From JALHNI01 sp031367405 (GTDB lineage: Bacteria > Acidobacteriota > Terriglobia > Bryobacterales > Bryobacteraceae), in assembly GCA_031367405.1 (NCBI GenBank), contig JANLPT010000016.1:1-16435 (forward strand): DNA of 16,435 bases. Direction: 5' to 3'. Shown piece after piece: positions 1-6,984 of this stretch. How positions within the stretch are numbered: position 1 is the stretch's first letter; each line of letters starts with the position of its first letter. Below the pieces are notes generated by a model. It was not told where the DNA came from, did no database searches, and saw nothing but the letters and a program-made list of their open reading frames with translations. Both the position numbers and the translations under genes were made by a program.

Positions 1-59
1 CGAAACTCCGGATCCGGCGGATGAACCGTCGCAAATCCGGCATAATGAAGGTTCCCACC

Positions 60-1241
60 ATGGCTTTGTCAGACGAGTTCTATCGCATCGGTAAGTTACC
101 GCCCTACGTGTTCGCTATCACCAACGAGATGAAAGCGAAGCTGCGCGCCGCCCAGCAGGACGTCGTCGACTTTGGCATGGGCAATCCCGACGGCCCCACC
201 CCCCGGCTCATTGTTTCGAAGCTTGCCGAGGCCGCCCGGAATCCGCGCAATCATCGTTACTCCATGTCGCGCGGCATCCCTAATCTGCGTCTCGAGATCG
301 CTCGCCGCTATCAGCGCAACTACGGCGTTGAACTTGACCCCGAAAGCGAAGCCATCGTGACCATTGGCTCCAAAGACGCGCTGGCCCACTTGCTATTCGC
401 CGTCATCGGGCCCGAAGATACCGTGATTGCGCCTGACCCCGCCTACCCGATCCACCAGTGGGGCGTCGTCATGGCCGAAGGACAAGTCTGCCGCTTGCCC
501 ATGCCCACGCCCGCCGAGTTTCTGAACCGCCTCACGGATCATTGCCAGAAAGCCACGAAGGCACCTAAGATGATCCTGGTGAACTTTCCCCATAACCCGA
601 CTACGGCCACCGTCGACCTGGACTTTTTCAAAGAAATTATCCGCTTAGCCGACCAGTACGGTTCCATGGTCCTGCACGATTTCGCCTACGCCGACATTGG
701 CTTCGATGGCTACCAGGCCCCCTCCATCATGCAGGTTCCCGGTGCCAAAGAGCACGCCGTCGAGATCTACTCCATGACCAAGAGCTACAACATGGCCGGC
801 TGGCGCGTCGGCTTCTGCGTGGGCAACCCCAAGATGATTCATGCCTTGGCGCGCATCAAGAGCTACCTCGATTACGGCATCTTTCAGCCCATCCAGATTG
901 CCGCCACCGTCGGACTGCGGGAATGCGACGACGAAGTGATCAAAATCCGTGACACCTATCAGAAGCGTCGTGACGTGCTGGTGGACGGACTCAATGCCGC
1001 TGGCTGGCCCTGCGAAAAGCCTCGCGGCTCGATGTTTCTCTGGACGCAAATCCCCGAGAAATTCCGCCATTTGGGCTCGCTCGAATTCTCAAAGTTACTG
1101 CTGGAGAAGGCGCTCGTGGGCGTCGCCCCCGGCATCGGCTTCGGCCCCTTGGGCGAAGGCCACGTCAGGTTCGCCTTGATCGAGAACCAGCAGCGCACGC
1201 GGCAAGCCGTGCGGGCGATCAAGCAGTTACTGAAGAGTTAG
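60..1241 (+). CDS. alaC: AlaC-type PLP aminotransferase (glutamate-pyruvate)
   Basis: A 393-residue fold-type I aminotransferase, expected to interconvert pyruvate plus glutamate and alanine plus 2-oxoglutarate in the cytoplasm. The sequence follows E. coli AlaC as I remember it nearly throughout: KLPPYVFAITNEMK at the N-terminus, then FGMGNPDG, YSMSRGIPNLR and IVTIGSKDALAHL. PLP-site residues are visible in NFPHNPTT (Asn179), HDFAYAD (Asp207, Tyr210) and SMTKSYNMAGWRVG (Schiff-base Lys241), and the C-terminal HVRFALIEN carries the carboxylate-binding Arg. In-frame ATGs also lie at 21 and 45. I prefer 60 because GAAGG (47-51) precedes it at a normal distance and its N-terminal length matches AlaC. 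CATAAT at 41-46 could be a -10 box. LL-diaminopimelate aminotransferase is a related alternative, but the motif match favours AlaC. The gene stands alone before an accessory patch. Confidence 0.9.
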   Translation: MALSDEFYRIGKLPPYVFAITNEMKAKLRAAQQDVVDFGMGNPDGPTPRLIVSKLAEAARNPRNHRYSMSRGIPNLRLEIARRYQRNYGVELDPESEAIVTIGSKDALAHLLFAVIGPEDTVIAPDPAYPIHQWGVVMAEGQVCRLPMPTPAEFLNRLTDHCQKATKAPKMILVNFPHNPTTATVDLDFFKEIIRLADQYGSMVLHDFAYADIGFDGYQAPSIMQVPGAKEHAVEIYSMTKSYNMAGWRVGFCVGNPKMIHALARIKSYLDYGIFQPIQIAATVGLRECDDEVIKIRDTYQKRRDVLVDGLNAAGWPCEKPRGSMFLWTQIPEKFRHLGSLEFSKLLLEKALVGVAPGIGFGPLGEGHVRFALIENQQRTRQAVRAIKQLLKS

Positions 1242-1316
1242 CTGATTCTCCTCCGATCAGGATCGCCTAGGCTGCCATGCTTGGCCTGATTCAAAATCGA
1301 CTAATATGAAGGCGAT

Positions 1317-2192
1317 ATGGGTTTGGAGCCGTTCCGTGAACCAAGGTGCTCGTTGTGCAAGGAGGAGCTTGTGCCCACCGACCTATCCATCGAAGCGGTC
1401 TGGCGGTCCTTTGTAGAGCACTGTGAATCCGACAGTGTTTGCCCCGCTGCCATTCCCTGGTCTCGACAACTCCCCCGACGCTATCTACCGGTCCGGGACA
1501 ATGTCAGACGTTGCTCAGCGTGCGGCTACCACCTCCTCGAACGTGACCTAGGTGCCCATGCCGCCCGTTGCAGACCCATCTCCCAAATTCTGTCACCTGA
1601 GCCGGTTAGGATCCCGAAACGACTCTTGGTTAGGAAACCACCCTCGCCTTTGCTCAAACCTAGGAAAAGGGTAGTTACACCTCCTGCGGGCCCCAAGCGA
1701 CTTGTCAATGCGATCGTGGAGGAAAAAACAGTCAAGCAGGTCTTGTGGACTGATAGAGCCAGGCTTGCTGCCGGGAATCAAATAGTGACATCGCTCAACT
1801 GGGAATTCCTTCCGCCGGGCGAGTGGAATACCAAGAGGATCAAAGAGTATTGTGACCTTCTCTTCGCGCACGAGCCTAAGTATCTACCCGAAAGAATCGA
1901 GCAACTAGCGACGATTCGTCCAAGGCCACAACTGATCGCCATTGGTCTAAAGGGCGTCCGGGAGGGCTACACCGCTTATCAAATCCCCAGTTACACTCCA
2001 GTGATTCTTGAGTGCCCTCTTTTAGGCAATGCAACCTATGTCTTTTTTGAGAATTGGCAACTGCTATCCACGAAAAGTAAGGGCGAATTGAGGGATCGAT
2101 ACCGTACAGAATTCGAGAAGTGCAATCATCGGGCGGAGCATTGGCGAAGTTGGCGGCGGGATATTGAAAAGGCCGTGAAGGGTATCCCCTAA
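1317..2192 (+). CDS. Unrecognised Cys-rich (putative zinc-binding) protein
   Basis: A 291-residue protein I cannot assign. The N-terminus has two candidate zinc-binding clusters: CSLC (Cys11, Cys14) with His35, Cys36 and Cys42 further on, then CSACGYHLLERDLGAHAARC (Cys66, Cys69, His81, Cys85), which looks like a C2HC finger. A basic, proline-rich linker follows at about residues 88-130. The C-terminal part ends with a compact block, LECPLLGNATYVFFENW, then KSKGELRDRYR, and looks like a separate folded module. No signal peptide or membrane segment is seen. GAAGG (1308-1312) lies just upstream of ATG 1317. Codon use differs from the neighbours: AGG, AGA and CTA are frequent and the third position is less GC-rich, which suggests recent acquisition. 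A nucleic-acid-binding role is only a guess from the Cys motifs. Confidence 0.7.
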   Translation: MGLEPFREPRCSLCKEELVPTDLSIEAVWRSFVEHCESDSVCPAAIPWSRQLPRRYLPVRDNVRRCSACGYHLLERDLGAHAARCRPISQILSPEPVRIPKRLLVRKPPSPLLKPRKRVVTPPAGPKRLVNAIVEEKTVKQVLWTDRARLAAGNQIVTSLNWEFLPPGEWNTKRIKEYCDLLFAHEPKYLPERIEQLATIRPRPQLIAIGLKGVREGYTAYQIPSYTPVILECPLLGNATYVFFENWQLLSTKSKGELRDRYRTEFEKCNHRAEHWRSWRRDIEKAVKGIP

Positions 2193-2199
2193 CAACGAC

Positions 2200-2263
2200 G
2201 CCGACGATTGATCCCCGCACGTGCGGAACCCCGGCCCGTAAGGGAGGGGATCATGCCGTCGGC
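2200..2263. repeat. Cloverleaf-like inverted repeat between convergent genes
   Basis: Sixty-four bases fill the gap between two convergent genes and can fold into a branched structure. The outer stem pairs GCCGACG (2200-2206) with CGTCGGC (2257-2263). The next stem pairs TGATCCCC (2209-2216) with GGGGATCA (2246-2253). Inside are the perfect palindrome CCGCACGTGCGG (2215-2226, its first two bases shared with the stem) and the hairpin CCC-GTAA-GGG (2235-2244). The segment 2226-2251 recurs almost identically at 13787-13811. It could be a bidirectional terminator without a T-run, a REP-like repeat, or both. Confidence 0.7.
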
Positions 2264-2264
2264 A

Positions 2265-2519
2265 CTAGGAAACACCACCTTCCCCATATCGGCGTTGGTC
2301 GTCAATCAGCATCAAATCTGAAGTTCGGTTCAGATCGATCTGCTGATCCACCAACTCACCCTTCACCGTAATCAATCGAAATCCACCTGCGGACAAGTGT
2401 TTGCGCAATGCCACTGCAATCAGTTCATCCAAGGTGATTGCACGCGCCGTGGCTTCCGCCTGGGCGCGATCAAGCAAGGCTGTCGGGAGGGAAATCGTCA
2501 CTCTCCACTTATCGCACAA
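2265..2519 (-). CDS. Orphan ribbon-helix-helix antitoxin (VapB-like)
   Basis: An 84-residue protein whose N-terminal part looks like a ribbon-helix-helix DNA-binding unit: a short beta strand (KWRVTISLP), helix one (TALLDRAQAEATARA) and helix two (TLDELIAVALRKHL). The tail is polar and probably disordered or toxin-binding. VapB-type antitoxins have this layout. The likely start is TTG at 2519; the alternative GTG at 2501 would cut into the beta strand. No strong ribosome-binding site is visible. A VapC or other toxin would normally lie immediately downstream (below 2265), but that space holds a hairpin repeat and then a convergent gene, so no partner is present here. It could be a solitary antitoxin-derived repressor or the remnant of a lost module. 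Its start lies 32 bases from the divergent gene at 2552, so it might control that promoter region. Confidence 0.65.
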   Translation of the reverse strand: MCDKWRVTISLPTALLDRAQAEATARAITLDELIAVALRKHLSAGGFRLITVKGELVDQQIDLNRTSDLMLIDDQRRYGEGGVS

Positions 2520-2538
2520 AACGACTGATTTTCTGTGA

Positions 2539-2544
2539 TATAGT
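2539..2544 (+). promoter_or_regulatory. Candidate -10 box (TATAGT), possibly leaderless
   Basis: TATAGT ends 7 bases before the ATG at 2552. A transcript starting the usual 6-7 bases after a -10 box would begin at or next to the start codon. No Shine-Dalgarno sequence lies between the box and the ATG, which agrees with leaderless translation. I see no good -35 hexamer at 17-base spacing. Confidence 0.45.
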
Positions 2545-2551
2545 TCGCCCC

Positions 2552-3622
2552 ATGAACCGTAGACAACTTGCCGGCTTCACCCTGGGCGCTTTCGCCGCCG
2601 CCCGATCGGCCTTGGCCGTCGTCCATCCCGAAAAGCCGGGCATCAAGCTCTGTGTCCAGTCTTCGCCGACCCCATCCACTGAGCAACTCCTGCATCTCAA
2701 ACAACTGGGTGCCGAATACGTTAGTGTGGGCTCCACGCCCGCGCTCCGCACTGCCGAAGGCTTCCAGCAAATCAAGAAAACCTACGCCGACGCCGGTATC
2801 CAGGTCTGGAACATCGGCAACGTCAGCGTCCACAACATGCCCGAAGTGACGCTGAACTTACCCGGCCGCGACGCCAAGGTCGCCGAGTATCAGCAGTACA
2901 TTCGCAATCTCGGTAAGGCTGGCATTCGCTACACCACTTACGCCCACATGGGCAACGGTATCTGGACCAGCGGACGCACCGATGTCCGCGGCGCCTCCGC
3001 CCGGGAGTTCGACCAGAACAGCCCCACCGCGCAAGGCAATTGGGACGGCAAGGTTTTCAAAGGCCCCCTCTCGCACGGCCGCGAATTCACCAAGGAAGAG
3101 ATCTGGGAGAACTACACTTACTTCATTAAGAAAGTCGCGCCGGTGGCGGAAGAGAATGGCGTGCGCATCGGCATCCACCCCGACGATCCGCCGGTGCCGG
3201 TTCTCGCCGGCGTCCCGCGTTGTATCTTCAGTAACTTCGAAGGTTACAAACGCGCCCTCGAAATCGCCAACAGCCCCAATGTCGGCATCTGCCTTTGCTG
3301 CGGCACGTGGCTCGAAGGCGGCAAGAAACTTACCGGTAAAGATCCCGAAGAGATGATTCGTCACTTTGGCGCGAAAAAAATCTGGAAAATTCACTTCCGC
3401 AACGTGACGGCACCGCTGCCGCATTTCGTGGAAACCTTTATGGACAATGGTTACTACGACATGTACAAGATCATGAAGGCGCTGCGCGACGTGAATTACG
3501 ACGGCATCGTCATCTTAGACCACAGCCCTACCATGGTCGGCGGCAACTACGCCCAAACCGCCTACGGCGTCGGCTACATGCGCGCCCTCCTCAACCGCGC
3601 CAACGCTGAATCTAAAATATAA
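2552..3622 (+). CDS. Mannonate-dehydratase-like TIM-barrel protein, Tat-like signal
   Basis: A 356-residue xylose-isomerase-like TIM barrel that resembles UxuA (D-mannonate to 2-keto-3-deoxygluconate). UxuA-type signatures are HPDDPP (His209), GICLCCGTW (Cys249 or 250), IHFRN (His281), FVETFMDNGYYDMY (295-305) and ILDH (Asp323). The His/Cys/His/Asp metal-ligand set therefore looks intact. The N-terminus MNRRQLAGFTLGAFAAARSALA has twin arginines and a hydrophobic stretch like a Tat or Sec signal, which would put the protein outside the cytoplasm, unlike classical UxuA. The frame is open upstream to 2438, but ATG 2552 gives the signal peptide and avoids overlap with the minus-strand gene. The ACS-family transporter at 12537 fits the same substrate class. 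A different sugar isomerase or epimerase activity remains possible. Confidence 0.75.
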   Translation: MNRRQLAGFTLGAFAAARSALAVVHPEKPGIKLCVQSSPTPSTEQLLHLKQLGAEYVSVGSTPALRTAEGFQQIKKTYADAGIQVWNIGNVSVHNMPEVTLNLPGRDAKVAEYQQYIRNLGKAGIRYTTYAHMGNGIWTSGRTDVRGASAREFDQNSPTAQGNWDGKVFKGPLSHGREFTKEEIWENYTYFIKKVAPVAEENGVRIGIHPDDPPVPVLAGVPRCIFSNFEGYKRALEIANSPNVGICLCCGTWLEGGKKLTGKDPEEMIRHFGAKKIWKIHFRNVTAPLPHFVETFMDNGYYDMYKIMKALRDVNYDGIVILDHSPTMVGGNYAQTAYGVGYMRALLNRANAESKI

Positions 3623-3629
3623 TTAAGAG

Positions 3630-3806
3630 ATGGCAAAAGCTGAGTTCGCTGAAATGGTCGCCTCACTCACCCCCGCGGAGCAGGCGGTAGTGCGAGAACT
3701 GGTCGAGTATCTCCGTCGTCCGGCGAACGCGAAGTCTGCGTTTGTCACGGCGGCCGGGGACTTTATCCGTCAACACCCGGAACTGCTGAAGCGCTTGGCC
3801 CAATAG
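3630..3806 (+). CDS. Small putative antitoxin upstream of Doc toxin
   Basis: A 58-residue ORF starting MAKAEFAEMVASLTPAEQ and ending QHPELLKRLAQ. It begins 8 bases after the stop of the preceding gene and ends 7 bases before the Doc-like toxin, the normal place and size for a Doc partner. It looks mostly helical, with a possible amphipathic helix in TPAEQAVVRELVEYLRR. It does not look like the usual Phd/YefM fold, and I do not recognise the family. AAGAG touches the ATG at 3630, too close for an ideal ribosome-binding site; in-frame ATG 3654 is an alternative start. Assignment as antitoxin rests on position only. Confidence 0.6.
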   Translation: MAKAEFAEMVASLTPAEQAVVRELVEYLRRPANAKSAFVTAAGDFIRQHPELLKRLAQ

Positions 3807-3813
3807 CAAGCGA

Positions 3814-4185
3814 TTGACGAACTATCCAACCTTCGACGATGCCCTTGAAATTCATCGTCTCCTGATTGAGCGTTTTGGAGGGTCCTTGGGGCTTCGTGAC
3901 CGGGCAGGGCTCGAAGCGGCCCTCGCCCGCCCGCAGTCCGGCTATTACTCTGACCTCATCGCTGAAGCCTCCGCTCTCTGGGAGAGTCTATCGCAAAATC
4001 ACCCGTTTTTGGATGGCAACAAACGCCTATCCATTACGCTTACCGGCGCGTTCTTGTCCGTTAACGGAGTCGAGCTGACCTTCGATGATCTGGAGGCTTA
4101 CACCTTCATGCTCGACCTCTACAACTCCGGTACGTTCAAGCGGGAGGTGTTGGAGCAATGGTTGCGGGTTCACGTGCGACGCTAA
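3814..4185 (+). CDS. doc: Doc/Fic-family toxin (death on curing)
   Basis: A 123-residue Fic-fold protein of Doc type. The core motif HPFLDGNKR is complete, with the His, acidic residue and Asn-Lys-Arg. The flanking helices (GLRDRAGLEAALARPQSGYY upstream, LTGAFLSVNGVELTFDDLEAY downstream) match the Doc layout and length. Phage P1 Doc phosphorylates EF-Tu and stops translation; the same role is inferred here. The start is TTG at 3814, 7 bases after the small putative antitoxin, and I see no ATG that would preserve the N-terminal helix. Its stop interlocks with that of the convergent symporter gene (4182-4185 read as TAA one way and TAG the other). The intact active motif means the toxin is probably functional and needs a neutralising partner, presumably the 58-residue gene upstream. 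Confidence 0.88.
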   Translation: MTNYPTFDDALEIHRLLIERFGGSLGLRDRAGLEAALARPQSGYYSDLIAEASALWESLSQNHPFLDGNKRLSITLTGAFLSVNGVELTFDDLEAYTFMLDLYNSGTFKREVLEQWLRVHVRR

Positions 4186-5396
4186 ACTGCCTCCACTTTC
4201 TCCGGACCCGACAAGTCCACGCCTTCCCAGCGCGCGACTACCGCCGATGCCAGGCAGTTGCCTAGCAAGTTGACCGACGTCCGCGCCATATCCAGCAATG
4301 CGTCCACGCCCAAAATGAGCGCCACCGGCTCCATCGGCAAACCGAAAGTGGAAAGCGTCCCCATCAGAATCACCAAACTCGCCCGCGGCACCGCCGCTAC
4401 TCCCTTACTGGTCAGCATCAACGTCAGCATCATCGTGATTTGTTGGCCCAGCCCCAATTGCACTCCTGCCGCTTGCGCCACAAAAATCGATGCGGCCGCC
4501 AAATACAAAGTGGACCCATCCAAATTTAAGCTATATCCCAACGGCAGCACAAACGAAACAATATGCTTCGGCACGCCGAAGCGCTCCATGTTGGCCAGCG
4601 CCATCGGCAAAGCCGCTTCGCTCGATGCCGTCGAGAAAGCGAGTATGTAAGGGTCCTTCACTGCTCGAATAAATTTCGCCAGCGGTATTTTGGCCAGGAT
4701 GATAACGGCCCCCAGCACCACAATCACAAAAAACGCCAAAGCGCCAAACATGGTCAGCACTAACTGCGCCAAGTTATACAAGACCGCTACGCCGTACTGC
4801 CCCACGGTGGCTGCCATCGCGCCGAACACGCCCAGCGGCGCGGCGTACATCACAAACGCGGTGTACTTGAACATCACCTCCGAAAGCGACTCGCAAAAAT
4901 GGACCATCGGTGCCGCTTTATGCCCCACCGCCGCGCAAGCCATCCCGAACATCATGGCGAATACCACGACTTGCAAGACATCGTTCTTCGCCATTGAATC
5001 GATAATGCTCGAAGGGAAAGTATGTTCAATAATCCCCTGCCAGGTAACATGAGCTGTCGCCGCTTCCGGGGCTTTCGCTTTCGATAGATCCACTCCCTTG
5101 CCGGGCTGGAAGAAATTCACGAAAGCTAAACCGACGAAGAGCGCGATCGTCGTAATCACTTCAAAGTAAATCACCGCCCGCACCCCAATGCGGCCCATGG
5201 CACCGGAATGCGCCCCGCCCGCAATCCCATACACTAAGGTGGCGAACAACAAAGGTGCCACAATCGATTTCACCATCTTGATAAAGACGGTGCTGAGTAT
5301 CTTCATCTCCACACCGGTGGAGGGGAACCAGTAACCCACTAACACGCCCAACACCAAGGCAATAAAAATCCACGCCGTCAGACTAATCTTTTTCAT
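4182..5396 (-). CDS. GltP-like dicarboxylate/amino acid:cation symporter
   Basis: A 404-residue inner-membrane carrier of the DAACS family, which couples uptake of glutamate, aspartate or C4-dicarboxylates to protons or sodium. Hydrophobic segments run along most of the length, starting with ISLTAWIFIALVLGVLVGYW. Family motifs are SSEAALP at the first re-entrant loop, PLGYSLNLDGSTLY, and MLTSKGVAAVP. The C-terminal DMARTSVN has the Asp, Arg and Asn at the spacing that binds the amino group and side-chain carboxylate in GltPh-type transporters, which favours acidic amino acids. I place the start at 5396 rather than 5408: its ATG overlaps the nadK stop as ATGA, and a GGGGAG ribosome-binding site sits just upstream. 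It is the last gene of the minus-strand run, and its stop overlaps that of doc. Confidence 0.88.
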   Translation of the reverse strand: MKKISLTAWIFIALVLGVLVGYWFPSTGVEMKILSTVFIKMVKSIVAPLLFATLVYGIAGGAHSGAMGRIGVRAVIYFEVITTIALFVGLAFVNFFQPGKGVDLSKAKAPEAATAHVTWQGIIEHTFPSSIIDSMAKNDVLQVVVFAMMFGMACAAVGHKAAPMVHFCESLSEVMFKYTAFVMYAAPLGVFGAMAATVGQYGVAVLYNLAQLVLTMFGALAFFVIVVLGAVIILAKIPLAKFIRAVKDPYILAFSTASSEAALPMALANMERFGVPKHIVSFVLPLGYSLNLDGSTLYLAAASIFVAQAAGVQLGLGQQITMMLTLMLTSKGVAAVPRASLVILMGTLSTFGLPMEPVALILGVDALLDMARTSVNLLGNCLASAVVARWEGVDLSGPEKVEAV

Positions 5397-6253
5397 CTCT
5401 CTCCCCATTTCAACTTCGAGCGTAATACGTCGAAGAAGAGTAATTTCGGCGGCCGGATCAAGCTAATGGCATGTTCCGACCGTTGGCAGAGAATTAAGTC
5501 GTCGCGGCGTAGCGGCTCTCCTACCTGACCGTCCACGGTCAGATATGCCCCTTCGTCCTCAGCCCGGTTATACAAGCGAATCACTCCGGAATCGGGCACA
5601 ATCACCGGCCGGTTCGTCAGCATGTGCGGACAAATCGGCGTAATTAAGTGCGCGTCCAGTTGCGGAAACAAAATCGGTCCGCCCGCCGACAGCGAGTAAG
5701 CCGTCGACCCGGTCGGTGTCGATACAATTAAGCCATCCGCCTTATAGCGGCAGACAAAGTGCGTATCCACCCAGCACTCCACGTCAATCATGCGCGCAAT
5801 CGCCGCCTTGGTGATCACCACATCGTTCAACGCTTCGTAACTGGCCACCGGCGCGCCATCGCGGTGTACCTCGCAGTGGAGCATGTTACGCCGGCCCACG
5901 CGGAAGTCATTATTCAGCGTGCGTTCCAGCTCTGGAAATACCTCGTCCACGGTAATGGCGGTCAGGAAGCCCAAACCACCCAGATTCACGGCGAGGATGG
6001 GCAAGTCGTTGCCCAACATCGCGCGGGCCGCCGACAGCAAGGTCCCGTCGCCCCCCAACACGATGAGCAGCTGCGCACCCACCGCTACCCGATCGCGAGG
6101 CAGCCCATCCTTACGGCCCGCATATTCGGCCGTCGCCTCATCCATCCGGACTGCGATGTCGCGCTTCGATAGCCAGGCGAGTAACTGCGGCACCAGCGTA
6201 ATCGCCTGGGCCGCCTCCGGCTTCGAGATAATCCCAACGGTCTGTATACTCAT
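5393..6253 (-). CDS. nadK: NAD kinase
   Basis: A 286-residue NAD kinase that makes NADP from NAD and ATP in the cytoplasm. The diagnostic motifs are in order: LGGDGTLLSAA (residues 66-76), ALNDVVITK (141-149) and DGLIVSTPTGSTAYSLSAGGP (173-193), followed by ICPHMLTNRPVIV. The C-terminal beta region, including YLTVDGQVGEPL, is complete. ATG 6253 is preferred over the in-frame ATG 6277 because it forms an ATGA overlap with the tlyA stop, matching the coupling seen at neighbouring junctions, and because the beta strand TVGIISKP then begins near residue 5. The order ispA, tlyA, nadK is a familiar housekeeping arrangement. Confidence 0.95.
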   Translation of the reverse strand: MSIQTVGIISKPEAAQAITLVPQLLAWLSKRDIAVRMDEATAEYAGRKDGLPRDRVAVGAQLLIVLGGDGTLLSAARAMLGNDLPILAVNLGGLGFLTAITVDEVFPELERTLNNDFRVGRRNMLHCEVHRDGAPVASYEALNDVVITKAAIARMIDVECWVDTHFVCRYKADGLIVSTPTGSTAYSLSAGGPILFPQLDAHLITPICPHMLTNRPVIVPDSGVIRLYNRAEDEGAYLTVDGQVGEPLRRDDLILCQRSEHAISLIRPPKLLFFDVLRSKLKWGER

Positions 6254-6984
6254 CGCTCGCGTTCCGCCCACAGCCAAAACTCTTGATTGCCTTCTGCCCC
6301 TTTCACGGGGCAGGGAATCACGTTTTGAGTAAACCCTAAGTGTCGCACCGCTTGCCCCACCTTTTCACAGGCCATTTCGTGCAATGCCGGATCGCGCACA
6401 ATGCCCCCCGGTCCCACTTGTTCACGCCCCACTTCGAACTGCGGTTTCACCAGGATCAGCATTGGTGCTCTCAATGCCGCCAGGGCCGGCAAAATCATCG
6501 TCACCGAAATAAAGCTCACATCGCAAACAATCAAATCCACCGGTTCGCCAATCATGTCCACCGTCAGAAACCGCGCGTTGGCCTCCTCATGAATGACGAC
6601 GCGCGGGTCGCTGCGAATGCTCCAAGCCAGTTGCGTCTTCCCCACATCTACGGCATGCACCCGTGTCGCGCCGCGCTGCAGCAGGCAGTCGGTAAATCCG
6701 CCGGTCGACGCCCCCACATCCATCGCCACCCACCCAGGCGGCCCAATTCCCCAATGGTCCAGCGCTGCTTCCAGCTTCAATCCACCGCGGCTCACATACT
6801 TCGTCACTCCCAGCACTTCGATCACGGAATCGTGCGGCACGCTTTGGCCCGATGTCGTCAACTTTTGGTGATTCACCAGGATTTGCCCGGCCAGAATGAG
6901 CGCTTGCGCTTTTTGACGAGAGGGCACTAACCCGCGCTCCACCAGCAGCAAATCTAACCGCGACTTACTTTTGCCGTTCGACAA
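6250..6984 (-). CDS. tlyA: TlyA-family rRNA 2'-O-methyltransferase
   Basis: A 244-residue protein with an N-terminal S4 RNA-binding domain (about residues 8-58, starting SRLDLLLVERGLVPSRQKAQ) and an FtsJ/RrmJ-like methyltransferase domain. The SAM-binding loop is DVGASTGGFTD (89-99). Catalytic-type residues appear in SRGGLK (Lys70), CDVSFIS (Asp near 155), LVKPQFE (Lys180) and the Glu after it. TlyA proteins 2'-O-methylate 16S and/or 23S rRNA; the old name is hemolysin A. The start is TTG at 6984, since the S4 domain begins within the first ten residues and no ATG is available. The start overlaps the ispA end by 20 bases, and the stop overlaps the nadK ATG. Confidence 0.92.
   Translation of the reverse strand: MSNGKSKSRLDLLLVERGLVPSRQKAQALILAGQILVNHQKLTTSGQSVPHDSVIEVLGVTKYVSRGGLKLEAALDHWGIGPPGWVAMDVGASTGGFTDCLLQRGATRVHAVDVGKTQLAWSIRSDPRVVIHEEANARFLTVDMIGEPVDLIVCDVSFISVTMILPALAALRAPMLILVKPQFEVGREQVGPGGIVRDPALHEMACEKVGQAVRHLGFTQNVIPCPVKGAEGNQEFWLWAERER

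Noticed and set aside
1242..1316. Possible terminator after the aminotransferase (CTGAT/ATCAG stem)
   Set aside because: The stem has only five pairs and no T-run follows.
2438..2551. Upstream extension of the mannonate-dehydratase-like reading frame
   Set aside because: It would overlap the antitoxin-like gene and bury the signal peptide; ATG 2552 is better placed.
2858..3424. A 188-codon minus-strand reading frame opposite the TIM-barrel gene
   Set aside because: It is a shadow; the opposite strand has intact UxuA-type motifs.
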